Of a DNA stretch of 32,788 bases, positions 9,089 through 16,620 are shown piece after piece (the stretch's first letter is position 1; each line of letters starts with the position of its first letter). The stretch lies in the NCBI GenBank assembly GCA_022799175.1, contig JAAWNY010000031.1:1-32788 (forward strand), in the 5' to 3' direction. This DNA comes from Lachnospiraceae bacterium. GTDB lineage: Bacteria > Bacillota > Clostridia > Lachnospirales > Lachnospiraceae. Position numbers and translations under genes: made by a program. The notes beneath the pieces are model-generated. The model was not told the DNA's origin, ran no database searches, and saw only the letters and a list, made by a program, of their open reading frames with translations.

Positions 9089-11674
9089 ATGAAAACCATG
9101 GCTTTGCCGCGTTCTTTAAAAATTAGCATAGCAGTGATAATTTGCTTGAATATTTTCGTTTTTTTGTTTTTAGGTATGTCCATTAACAAAATGAGTGAAA
9201 AGACGATTGAGCGTATCGGAACTACTTATATGGACAGAATGAATGACCAAGTGTCTTTACATTTTGAGACGATTATTGCACTTCGCCTGACTATGGTGGA
9301 ATCCATAGCGCACATTGCAACCGATGAGAAAAATTCCAGTTATGGCTCAAAAGAGGAAATTGAATATGGCGCAAGAGCAAGGCATTTTTTATGTGCTGCC
9401 TTATATTCCCCAGATGGCAAAATGGAAACAATTTTTGGCGATTCTGTGGAGCCAAACAATGCGGAATCATTTTTGGACAGTTTGAAAAAGGGGGAACGTA
9501 AAATAGCGTCGGCTACTGACAGCAGTGGAAACGATATAATTTTGTTCGGTGTTCCCTGTGAATACCCTATGTCTGATGGAAGTAACAGTGTTGCTATTGT
9601 TGCAGGGCTTTCTTCCAAATATATGGGCGAGGTGCTTTTTCTTGATACAGATAATCCTTTGATTTATTCCTTTGTCATACGCAAAGACGGCAGTTACGTT
9701 ATTCGCGATCAGGGAGGTGTAAATGAAAATTATTTTGATCGGCTTTATCGTATCTTTGACGGCCAGAATGAGGAAGCAGATTTCTATATTGGGCAACTGA
9801 CGGCGGCAATGAACGCAAATGAAGATTATTCCGTTATTCTAAAAAGCAGCGAATCGCGTCGCCATCTGTATTGTACCAGTTTGCCCAATTGCGAATGGTA
9901 TTTAGTGACGGTTCTTCCTTTTTCTGAATTAGATAATATAATTTCAGGTATGGGCAGTTATTGGCTTATCATCGTTTATGTGGCTTCTTTTACTGTAATT
10001 ATCATGCTTTTGTATATATTCTTTCAGTATTTAAGAGTATTCAAAAAACAAGTATCCGAATTAAAATGTATGAACACAGAACTGGAAGCAGCGTGTAAAG
10101 CTGCTGAAAAGGCGCAGAGAGAAGCGGAATACGCCAACGCAGCAAAACAGGAATTTCTGTCTAGCATGAGCCATGACATACGCACTCCCATGAATGCCAT
10201 AATTGGTATGACATCAATAGCCATAGCCAATGTACATAATCAAGAACAGGTCCAGGAGTACCTGCGTAAAATCACATTATCCAGTAAGCATTTGCTGGGG
10301 CTTATCAATGATGTACTAGATATGTCTAAGATTGAAAGCGGAAAAATGACGATGAATATTGCTCCGGCTTCGTTAAGAACGGTTATGGATAGCATTGTAA
10401 ACATCGTACAACCGCAGGTTAAGGAAAAAAATCAGCAGTTCAACGCAGTCGTCTATGAGATTCTTGCAGAAAATGTATATTGTGACAGTGTGCGGATTAA
10501 TCAAGTTTTGATTAATTTATTGGGGAACGCGGTTAAATTTACGCCGGATAACGGCATTGTTCAAGTATCTCTATATCAGGAGGCGCTGCCTGAAGATACT
10601 TCTTGCGTCCGTACACATTTCATAGTAAAAGATACGGGGATTGGTATGTCCAAGGAATACCAAAAGAAAATATTTGATTCCTTTAGCAGAGAGGACAATG
10701 CCCGTGTGCAGAAAACAGAAGGTTCTGGGCTGGGAATGGCAATTACCAAATATATAGTAGACGCTATGGGCGGTGCCATTTCTGTCAAAAGCGAGCAGGG
10801 TAAGGGAAGCGAATTCCATGTTGTTCTTGATTTGGTAAAAGCAAAAGACGAAGAGATCGATATGGCGCTTCCTGACTGGAATATGCTTGTAGTTGATGAG
10901 GATGAGCGGTTATGTATAAACGTGGTTAATTCCTTAAAGTCGATCGGTATCCGTTCGGAATGGTGTCTGAGTGCGGAACGTGCGATGGCAATGATAGAAG
11001 AACACCATCATCAGAATAACGATTATCAGATCGTTCTTTTGGATTGGAAACTGCCAGACAGGAATGGGATTGAGGTGGCAAGAGCAATCCGTTTGAAATA
11101 CCAAAAAGATAGTCCGATCTTACTAATCTCGACTAGTGATCGGAGTGAGATTGAAGAGAAAGCCAGAAAAGCAGGGATTTCTGGATTTATTTCCAAGCCC
11201 GTGTTCAAGTCTTCTTTGTTCTGTGCTCTGAAAGTATTTGCTGGTACTCCTGGCGAAAAAGTTACAGAAGCCAGAGAAGAGATCGATGGACAGCTTAGAG
11301 GAAAACATATTTTATTGGCGGAAGATAACGAGCTTAACTGGGAAGTGGCCAGGGAGTTGCTTTCTAGCCTTGAAATGGAATTGGATTGGGTTGAAAACGG
11401 ACAAATTTGTCTTACCAAATTCGAACAATCTCCTGTTGGATATTATGATGCGATTATCATGGATGTACGGATGCCGGTATTAGACGGCTATGAGGCTACC
11501 CGGGCTATCCGAGAGCTGGAACGTGTAGATGCAGATATTCCAATTATTGCTATGACGGCCGATGCTTTTTCGGAAGATATTCAAAAGTGCTTAGAATGTG
11601 GTATGAATGATCATTTGGCTAAACCGATTGAAATTGAGGTCGTCGCTCAAAAATTAAAAAAATATCTAAAATAA
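9089..11674 (+). CDS. Membrane hybrid histidine kinase with two receiver domains
   Basis: From ATG 9089 (GGAGAT about 9 bases upstream) the protein has 861 residues. It has a first membrane helix (about 10-32), an extracytoplasmic sensor of about 255 residues that looks like a Cache-type domain, and a second helix (about 291-315). A coiled linker rich in A/E/K follows, then HisKA with His362 in SMSHDIRTP and HATPase_c (LINLLGNAVKFTP, DTGIGMS, GSGLGMAI). The receiver pair ends the protein: REC1 (about 597-715) has an acidic DED pocket and D652 in LLDWKLP; REC2 (about 740-861) has AEDNELN and D792 in IMDVRMP. Known relatives are tandem-receiver hybrid kinases that sense small organic ligands or feed into phosphorelays. 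The ligand here is unknown. There is no Hpt domain in the window. Confidence 0.92.
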   Translation: MKTMALPRSLKISIAVIICLNIFVFLFLGMSINKMSEKTIERIGTTYMDRMNDQVSLHFETIIALRLTMVESIAHIATDEKNSSYGSKEEIEYGARARHFLCAALYSPDGKMETIFGDSVEPNNAESFLDSLKKGERKIASATDSSGNDIILFGVPCEYPMSDGSNSVAIVAGLSSKYMGEVLFLDTDNPLIYSFVIRKDGSYVIRDQGGVNENYFDRLYRIFDGQNEEADFYIGQLTAAMNANEDYSVILKSSESRRHLYCTSLPNCEWYLVTVLPFSELDNIISGMGSYWLIIVYVASFTVIIMLLYIFFQYLRVFKKQVSELKCMNTELEAACKAAEKAQREAEYANAAKQEFLSSMSHDIRTPMNAIIGMTSIAIANVHNQEQVQEYLRKITLSSKHLLGLINDVLDMSKIESGKMTMNIAPASLRTVMDSIVNIVQPQVKEKNQQFNAVVYEILAENVYCDSVRINQVLINLLGNAVKFTPDNGIVQVSLYQEALPEDTSCVRTHFIVKDTGIGMSKEYQKKIFDSFSREDNARVQKTEGSGLGMAITKYIVDAMGGAISVKSEQGKGSEFHVVLDLVKAKDEEIDMALPDWNMLVVDEDERLCINVVNSLKSIGIRSEWCLSAERAMAMIEEHHHQNNDYQIVLLDWKLPDRNGIEVARAIRLKYQKDSPILLISTSDRSEIEEKARKAGISGFISKPVFKSSLFCALKVFAGTPGEKVTEAREEIDGQLRGKHILLAEDNELNWEVARELLSSLEMELDWVENGQICLTKFEQSPVGYYDAIIMDVRMPVLDGYEATRAIRELERVDADIPIIAMTADAFSEDIQKCLECGMNDHLAKPIEIEVVAQKLKKYLK

Positions 11675-11701
11675 GGGATATTTGTAGAAAATGAAAAAAA
11701 T

Positions 11702-11743
11702 GAAGCATGAAAGGCAGGGAACTACTTTTCATGCTTTATTTTT
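11702..11743 (+). terminator. Rho-independent terminator after the second hybrid kinase
   Basis: AAGCATGAAAGG pairs with CTTTTCATGCTT across a short loop and is followed by a T-rich tail (TTATTTTTAT). It lies about 30 bases after the kinase stop codon. Confidence 0.75.
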
Positions 11744-11956
11744 ATATATTGGTTGGTTTGTCTGCGGGTGATATATCTTCGGCATAGTTAGAATGGTTGT
11801 TCATCAATTTTGATAGTGTTGGGGGATGGCATGGTTCCATTACCATTTGCCTTGTTTTTTCTAGAACTAAGTTCATAAGCTATACCGGTTTATTTGGCTA
11901 AGATTTTAGTGTCACAGGGACAGGGAAAACAAAAATGACTGGTTATAAGAGCAATG

Positions 11957-12266
11957 TCATTGAGACAAGTAGTGGTAAAAGGTACGCCAAGGAAGAGGGG
12001 AGAGAAGTAACAGGAAATCATCTGTTCCTTTTTTCCGGTTTCGAGATTAAGAGTTCCTAAAATCCCTGACTTTTGCTAAAAACGAAACAAAAATATACAA
12101 ACTCACTCTGTTCAGACAATGTATATTTTCGTTTCAACGCCAAATTCAGGGATTTAAGGACTTCTAAATCTCTGCAAAGTCAAAATATCCACAGATGATT
12201 TCCTGTTACTTCTCTCCCCTCTTCCTTGGCTGATTTTCTTGTTTTCTTAATCTAAATGATAGTGGG
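11957..12266. repeat. Long inverted-repeat (palindromic) element
   Basis: Two arms of roughly 150 bases are arranged around a centre near 12109. The inner parts are imperfect (GAAACAAAAATATAC at 12084-12098 against GTATATTTTCGTTTC at 12121-12135). The block 11986-12025 is a perfect 40-base reverse complement of 12191-12230. The outermost parts are again imperfect. RNA or single-stranded DNA from it would fold into one very long hairpin. The left arm matches the first 165 bases of the window in inverted orientation. No transposase or ORF is inside, so it behaves like a non-autonomous, MITE-like repeat or another dispersed palindromic repeat. Confidence 0.85.
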
Positions 12267-12378
12267 GTATATGTGAACTTCTACTCATATCTGAAATGTC
12301 GGAAAAGTTTGGAGATACAGGCCATTTCGACATATAAGAATTTCAAAAGAGATAATCTAAATTTACCAATAATTTTTG

Positions 12379-12406
12379 TTGAAAATTATGTCAGATTCGA
12401 TATAAT
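12379..12406 (+). promoter_or_regulatory. Promoter of the GMP synthase-like gene
   Basis: TTGAAA (12379-12384), a 16-base spacer, and a consensus TATAAT (12401-12406), 42 bases before the ATG. I did not recognise a guanine riboswitch or other aptamer in the short leader. Confidence 0.65.
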
Positions 12407-12448
12407 GGAAAAAGAGATAATAAATCAGCGAACAAAGGAGAATCCATC

Positions 12449-13741
12449 ATGAAGCAGGATATGATTGTTATTCTGGATCTTGGAAGTACGGAGAATACGG
12501 TGATTGCCCGGCAGATTCGGGAGCTGGAGGTGTACAGTGAGATTCATCCCCATGATATTACGATGGAGCAGTTGAAAGCACTGCCAAATGTGAAAGGAAT
12601 CATACTAAACGGAGGAGAGAATCGGGTTGTGGACGGAATGGCAGTGGATGTGGATCCGGCTGTTTATGAACAGGGGATTCCGGTTCTGGCCATTGATCAT
12701 CCGACAGCAAAGTGCGAGCGAAGACTGGAAGCAATGCCAGAGATGGCAGTATTGAAGGATTTTGTATGTAATGTTTGTCAGGCGCAGGCGAACTGGAATA
12801 TGAAGAATTTTATCGAGGATCAGGTGGAGTTGATTCGCAATCAAGTAGGTGAAAGAAAAGTGCTATTGGCGCTTTCCGGCGGTGTGGATTCTTCGGTGGT
12901 GGCGGCTTTGTTGATTAAGGCGATCGGGCAGCAGCTGATATGTGTCCATGTGAATCATGGTTTGATGCGCAAGAATGAGTCAGAGAGTGTGGTGGAGGTA
13001 TTTAAGAACCAGCTTCATGCCAATCTCATCTATGTGGATGCGGTGGAGCGTTTCCTGGGCAAACTGGAGGGAGTGTCAGATCCAGAGAAGAAACGTAAAA
13101 TTATCGGTGGTGAGTTTATCCGTGTCTTTGAGGAGGAAGCTAGAAAACTAGAAGGAATTGATTTTTTGGGACAGGGAACGATCTATCCAGACATCATTGA
13201 GAGTGGCACTAAGACCGCAAAGATGGTCAAATCTCATCACAATGTAGGCGGATTGCCGGAGGACTTAAAGTTTGAATTGGTGGAGCCGCTCAAGCAGTTG
13301 TTTAAGGACGAAGTGCGTGCTTGTGGTGTAGAGTTGGGACTTCCGCCCCACATGGTATACCGTCAGCCGTTCCCAGGGCCAGGGCTTGGAGTACGATGCC
13401 TGGGAGCGATTACCAGAGACCGTCTGGAAGCTGTGCGAGAGTCAGATGCCATTTTACGGGAGGAATTTGAGAAGGCAGGACTGGATAAGCAGGTATGGCA
13501 GTATTTCACGGTGGTACCGGATTTTAAGTCTGTGGGAGTGAAAAATAATGCCAGATGTTTTGATTATATGGTAATTATCCGGGCGATCAATACCATAGAT
13601 GCTATGAGCGCGACAATTGAAAGAGTGGATTGGGATGTACTGGAGCGGATCACAGAGAGAATTTTAGCTGAAGTAGAGAATGTGTGCCGGGTTTGTTATG
13701 ATATGAGTCCGAAGCCGCCGGCTACGATTGAGTTTGAATAG
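12449..13741 (+). CDS. guaA: GMP synthase lacking a functional glutaminase domain
   Basis: A 430-residue protein; full GMP synthases are about 510-525. The C-terminal synthetase is complete: the ATP-pyrophosphatase loop SGGVDS at 143-148, the conserved LGQGTIYPD and QPFPGPGLGVRCLG regions, and the dimerisation domain ending in KPPATIEFE. The N-terminal class I amidotransferase is a stump. Residues 1-80 still resemble it, but the nucleophile motif GxCxGxQ is replaced by text around AIDHPTA (Asp83 where Cys is expected). About 90 following residues, including the His-Glu pair, are missing, and the chain resumes at NWNMKNFIEDQ. It should therefore convert XMP to GMP with free ammonia, or need a separate glutaminase. 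The frame is clean and has its own promoter and terminator, so it looks maintained rather than decayed. Confidence 0.9.
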   Translation: MKQDMIVILDLGSTENTVIARQIRELEVYSEIHPHDITMEQLKALPNVKGIILNGGENRVVDGMAVDVDPAVYEQGIPVLAIDHPTAKCERRLEAMPEMAVLKDFVCNVCQAQANWNMKNFIEDQVELIRNQVGERKVLLALSGGVDSSVVAALLIKAIGQQLICVHVNHGLMRKNESESVVEVFKNQLHANLIYVDAVERFLGKLEGVSDPEKKRKIIGGEFIRVFEEEARKLEGIDFLGQGTIYPDIIESGTKTAKMVKSHHNVGGLPEDLKFELVEPLKQLFKDEVRACGVELGLPPHMVYRQPFPGPGLGVRCLGAITRDRLEAVRESDAILREEFEKAGLDKQVWQYFTVVPDFKSVGVKNNARCFDYMVIIRAINTIDAMSATIERVDWDVLERITERILAEVENVCRVCYDMSPKPPATIEFE

Positions 13742-13748
13742 TATAATA

Positions 13749-13787
13749 AAGCCCAGAAGCCTTATAAATCAAAGGTTTCTGGGCTTT
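13749..13787 (+). terminator. Rho-independent terminator after the GMP synthase
   Basis: AAAGCCCAGAAGCC and GGTTTCTGGGCTTT form a strong stem with a loop of about 12 bases, starting 8 bases after the stop codon. The stem reads similarly in both directions. Confidence 0.8.
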
Positions 13788-13837
13788 GTGCTTGCAAAAT
13801 GCTTGCAGTTTGAGGAAAATGCAACGAATAAACAAGC

Positions 13838-13866
13838 GAGGAGCCGATAAGGCTCCTTATTTTTTT
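13838..13866 (+). terminator. Second hairpin with T tract, overlapping the end of the XRE gene
   Basis: GAGGAGCC, a GATA loop and GGCTCCTTA are followed by TTTTTTT on the + strand. The T tract covers the stop codon (13857-13859) of the convergent XRE gene. It is best oriented for rightward transcription and could back up the guaA terminator, while the stem may also serve the leftward gene. Confidence 0.6.
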
Positions 13867-14372
13867 GCACTTTGTATGAGCATTTGAGAATCAACCATTC
13901 GGAGTTCCAATTCTTGCTCAATTTCATCAGCACGGTTAAGTAAAAATGCTTTTGTTGTTTCATCTGGAGAAAATTGAGCTTCATCTCTTAAATGGTCGAT
14001 GATAACTTTACTGTCTGCCCATTCCTTTAGAAAATGTTTTAATACAGGAGAATCAAAAGATATGGTCAGAGTATTTAGGTCAAATTTTCCATCAGCATCT
14101 TTGTTACCATGAAACTGAACTTTGCCAACTTTGGAGATAGCAAATAGATAAGGTGCAACTTCTCCAATGGTTTCTAAATGAATGTCTTGAAAAGAGGTGA
14201 TACTAATATGTAAGGCATCAGCAATGCGTTGTAAAGGTTCTTGTTTGGGATTTCTATTACCTGTTTCGTATTTTTTTAGTGTACCCAGAGGAATACCAGA
14301 AAAATCCGCAAGTTGTTGTTGAGTTAACCCACGGAGTTCTCTATAATATCTGATTTTTTCACTGACATTCAT
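13857..14372 (-). CDS. XRE-family transcriptional regulator
   Basis: A 171-residue protein from the preferred ATG at 14372. The N-terminal helix-turn-helix (about 6-60) reads KIRYYRELRGLTQQQLADFSGIPLGTLKKYETGNRNP, a canonical Cro/CI-type domain. The C-terminal 110 residues match no family I recognise. An upstream in-frame ATG at 14390 has no ribosome site, whereas 14372 is preceded by GGAGAT, so the shorter form is chosen. The gene has a near-perfect promoter whose spacer contains repeated ACAATGTA, suggesting autorepression. It is divergent from a second promoter that drives a broken gene at 14555, the layout of a mobile-element repressor whose element has since been lost. Confidence 0.88.
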   Translation of the reverse strand: MNVSEKIRYYRELRGLTQQQLADFSGIPLGTLKKYETGNRNPKQEPLQRIADALHISITSFQDIHLETIGEVAPYLFAISKVGKVQFHGNKDADGKFDLNTLTISFDSPVLKHFLKEWADSKVIIDHLRDEAQFSPDETTKAFLLNRADEIEQELELRMVDSQMLIQSAKK

Positions 14373-14399
14373 AATAATATCTCCAATCATATTTCTTTT

Positions 14400-14428
14400 A
14401 TTCTAATACATTGTACATACATTGTCAA
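14400..14428 (-). promoter_or_regulatory. XRE promoter with repeated operator-like motif
   Basis: On the minus strand: TTGACA (14428-14423), a 17-base spacer, and TAGAAT (14405-14400). The spacer contains ACAATGTA twice as an 11-base-spaced direct repeat (one helical turn) around a central TGTACA palindrome. A repressor bound there would block its own promoter. Confidence 0.7.
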
Positions 14429-14459
14429 GAACAAAATGAGAACTAAAACACAATAAAGA

Positions 14460-14488
14460 TTGACAAAAAGTATTACATGAAATAATAT
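14460..14488 (+). promoter_or_regulatory. Rightward promoter divergent from the XRE gene
   Basis: TTGACA (14460-14465), a 17-base spacer, and TAATAT (14483-14488). It is followed by GGAGG and an ATG at 14555. It now leads into the truncated and fused sequence described next. Confidence 0.65.
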
Positions 14489-14554
14489 AAATACAATGGG
14501 GGACAAAATGGTTGCCAAATAACAAAAAAGAGAACAAAATGGAGGCTGTGAATA

Positions 14555-14632
14555 ATGAGTACATTAAAAAGTGAACAGCTTTTTGTGAGAGTAGAAACGG
14601 TGATGCATGATTTACAGATTTATGTTTGCCGT
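14555..14632 (+). pseudogene. 5' stub of an unidentified gene fused to permease debris
   Basis: A good ribosome site (GGAGGCTGTGAATA) and ATG begin a frame MSTLKSEQLFVRVETVMHDL... with no recognised family. About 25 codons in, the downstream sequence becomes AI-2E permease coding in another frame. The apparent 86-residue ORF is therefore a chimera, and only the first part can be original. The junction lies roughly at 14600-14635. Confidence 0.4.
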
Positions 14633-15084
14633 CACGTTAAGCATTTTGAAAATGCCCTATGCACTGCTGATCGGAACCCTGATCGCCTTTACTGCATTGA
14701 TCCCAATCTTTGGCGCGTTTATCGGATACGCATTGGGCTGTTTTCTGATTTTTATGGTAAGTCCGAAACAGGCAATGCTGTTTATCCTTGTATTTCTGCT
14801 GCTTCAGCAGATTGAAGGGAATCTGATCTATCCACATGTGGTCGGAGGTTCCGTCCATCTGGGTCCTTGCTGCAGTTACCATTGGCGGAAATCTTATGGG
14901 AATTGCGGGGATGCTCATCTTTATTCCGCTTGTCTCCGTTTGTTATACTGTTTTCAGGGAAGTTGTGTATCTGCGTCTGAAGGAAAAGCATATAAAACGG
15001 GTGACAACGACAGCGGTGGAAGAATATACCGCGCAGGAATGGATGGCTGCGGAAAAGAAATTGCAGGAAGGAGCGGCGAAATGA
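14607..15084 (+). pseudogene. C-terminal remnant of an AI-2E/PerM-family permease, frameshifted
   Basis: Two overlapping frames together give the last third of a DUF20/PerM (AI-2E exporter family) permease. One frame (to about 14855) reads MPYALLIGTLIAFTALIPIFGAF... to IEGNLIYPHVVGGSV. The next frame continues PSIWVLAAVTIGGNLMGIAGMLIF... to the stop at 15084. The shift falls near 14850, between GGSV and PSIWVL. The N-terminal two thirds are absent. The stop overlaps the following ferredoxin gene's ATG by four bases (ATGA), a relic of translational coupling. Confidence 0.82.
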
Positions 15085-15299
15085 CAAACGAAATGGAATC
15101 CCACAAGAAAAAAGCAACATACTATATTTTGGACACCTGTACCCACTGCGGGCGATGCGCTCAGAAATGCCAACTTCATGCGCTGGTGCCGCGTCAGGGA
15201 CATTACCGGATCGATTTACGCTTTTGCGATGGCTGCGGAATCTGTTATGAGATATGTCCGATCGGGGCGGTGGCCAAGGGAAGCGAAGCGGATCAGTAG
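15081..15299 (+). CDS. Small 2x[4Fe-4S] ferredoxin-like protein
   Basis: A 72-residue protein with two CxxCxxCxxxC clusters: Cys 20/23/26/30 (CTHCGRCAQKC) and Cys 49/52/55/59 (CDGCGICYEIC), each capable of holding a [4Fe-4S] cluster. It ends GAVAKGSEADQ. Its ATG overlaps the permease stop, and AAGGAG lies upstream within the permease reading frame. It is complete in length for a bacterial-type ferredoxin and undamaged, unlike its neighbours. It may still be expressed from the rightward promoter near 14460, but being stranded among pseudogenes its partner is unknown. Alternatively it is a C-terminal ferredoxin module left from a larger redox protein. Confidence 0.72.
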   Translation: MTNEMESHKKKATYYILDTCTHCGRCAQKCQLHALVPRQGHYRIDLRFCDGCGICYEICPIGAVAKGSEADQ

Positions 15300-15343
15300 T
15301 GAGAAAATGAACGGAAGCAGGGCTGGAAGTTAGCAGAAAAAGC

Positions 15344-15680
15344 AAACTGGAATTCTTTGCGGTTACAGGACTTACGGCCACAGCCGGGATCGGAACCAAT
15401 CTGTATCTGGCGAAGCTTGCGGACAATGGCATGTATACGATGAGAGATGTGGCGCGCGGTTCTATTGGAAAGCCAGGTGCTTATCACAATGAAGAACTGT
15501 TATACCGGTTGTTCGGAATCAATGCCGAGCTTTTGATCGATCTTGCCTGGGGCTATGAGCCCTGCCGCATGGAACACATCAAGGCATACCAGCCGGAAAA
15601 CAACAGTGTCGGTTCCGGACAGGTGCTGCACTGTCCTTACACGGCAGCAGATGCCCGCCTGGTGGTGAAGGAGATGACAC
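15344..15680 (+). pseudogene. Internal fragment of a Y-family (ImpB/MucB/DinB-type) DNA polymerase
   Basis: In one frame, LTATAGIGTNLYLAKLADNG is followed directly by MYTMRDVARGSIGKPGAYHNEELLYRLFGINAELLIDLAWGYEPC... to SGQVLHCPYTAADARLVVKEMT. These are two conserved regions of the Clostridia Y-family polymerase normally separated by some 50 residues (the GVRIAELDE... helix-hairpin stretch), so an internal deletion sits near 15425. The N-terminal catalytic half and the C-terminal little-finger end are missing. The family performs error-prone translesion synthesis; this copy cannot. Confidence 0.8.
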
Positions 15681-15950
15681 GGCAGACGGAGCGGAAACAG
15701 GAACTGGACGAGTACGAGAAAGCCGCGCTGGATGAGCAGCTGCATGAACTGGATGTGCAGCTGCGGAGTGAAATACTGTCAGGCACACAGTCAGCAGAAC
15801 CGCAGGCAGCATGTGCACAAACAGCAGGCGCAGAACCACAACCACGGGTCATCATCACCTATTTCGTCCAGGACGACTACAAAGAAGGTGGTGCCGGTGG
15901 ATGATATACTGAAACTGGATATCCATGTGAATTTCCATTCCCGGATATGA
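15681..15950 (+). pseudogene. YolD-like domain remnant fused to the polymerase fragment
   Basis: RQTERKQELDEYEKAALDEQLHEL runs on in frame from the polymerase piece. It matches the middle of Clostridia YolD-like proteins, which usually sit next to Y-family polymerase genes. A Q/A-rich insert follows, then ITYFVQDDYKEGG. After a frame change near 15885 the text continues KVVPVDDILKLD. The deletion thus joins two neighbouring SOS genes into one broken ORF. Confidence 0.72.
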
Positions 15951-16089
15951 TAAGATAATCAAATATGGGAAAGTGGATTGGGACCGGAAAATAAAACCTC
16001 ACAATTTCAAAGCCTTTCTTTTGGGAACATTTGTAAAGTTTATTTGTTACAATGAACTTAAAAGAAAACCCAAAGAGAGGATGAGGATC

Positions 16090-16620
16090 ATGAAAAAGGA
16101 ACTGTTGAAAATCATGAAGGAAAGACGCTCTGTGCGCAGTTATAAAAAGGATCTTATGATCCCGGAAGATGTATTGCAGGAGATTCTGGAGACTGCAACT
16201 TATGCACCGACAGGCGGCGGTAGACAGTCACCGGTCATCATTGCAGTTACAGATAAAACCATGCGGGATCACATTGCGCATCTGAACGCGAAGATCATGG
16301 GAGATGAGAATGCAGATCCGTTCTATGGAGCACCGGCTATTGCGTTGGTTCTGGCAGATGGCAGCAAGAGCACTTGGGTGGAAGATGGTACAAACGTACT
16401 TTGCTATCTGATGCTGGCAGCAAAAGCGTGTGATGTTTCCAGTGTATGGGTACACAGGGAAAAAGAAATTTTTGACAGTGAAGAAGGAAAGAAGCTTCTG
16501 AAACAGTGGAATCTTCCGGAAAACTTAAGAGGTGTCGGTGCAGTGGCACTTGGATACCTGGAAGGCGAGGAGCCGAAAGCAGCTCCCCGCAAAGAAGGTT
16601 ATATCGTAGAAGTACGTTAA
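16090..16620 (+). CDS. Nitroreductase-family FMN oxidoreductase
   Basis: A 176-residue flavoprotein of the nitroreductase fold. The N-terminus carries the family's FMN-phosphate-binding pattern RRSVRSYKKD, followed by ILETATYAPTGGGRQ, and the C-terminal half has GVGAVALGYLEGE. The small size suits the short nitroreductases common in Clostridia. Members transfer hydride from NAD(P)H to nitro compounds, quinones or other acceptors; the substrate is not predictable. Of two in-frame ATGs (16081 and 16090) the second is preferred because GAGAGG abuts the first. The gene is convergent with and overlaps the PucR-type gene by three bases. Its transcription terminator appears to lie inside that gene's 3' end. 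No clear promoter was found upstream, although TTGTAA and TTACAA (16031-16052) form an inverted repeat there. Confidence 0.88.
   Translation: MKKELLKIMKERRSVRSYKKDLMIPEDVLQEILETATYAPTGGGRQSPVIIAVTDKTMRDHIAHLNAKIMGDENADPFYGAPAIALVLADGSKSTWVEDGTNVLCYLMLAAKACDVSSVWVHREKEIFDSEEGKKLLKQWNLPENLRGVGAVALGYLEGEEPKAAPRKEGYIVEVR

Larger units (their letters stand above)
11675..12448. other. 774-base intergenic region with terminator, palindromic element and guaA promoter
   Basis: No open frame here looks real. In order it holds the terminator of the hybrid kinase (11702-11743), about 200 bases of unassigned AT-rich sequence, the long inverted-repeat element (11957-12266) and the promoter of the GMP synthase gene (12379-12406). 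Confidence 0.7.

Noticed and set aside
11957-12266. CRISPR array or rho-independent terminator
   Set aside because: There are only two inverted arms, not regularly spaced direct repeats, and the hairpin is far too long for a terminator and lacks a T tract.
12379-12448. Guanine or xanthine riboswitch before guaA
   Set aside because: The leader after the promoter is only about 35 bases and shows no purine-aptamer core.
14555-14815. A real 86-residue protein
   Set aside because: After about 25 codons the DNA encodes AI-2E permease in a different frame, so the ORF is a fusion artefact.
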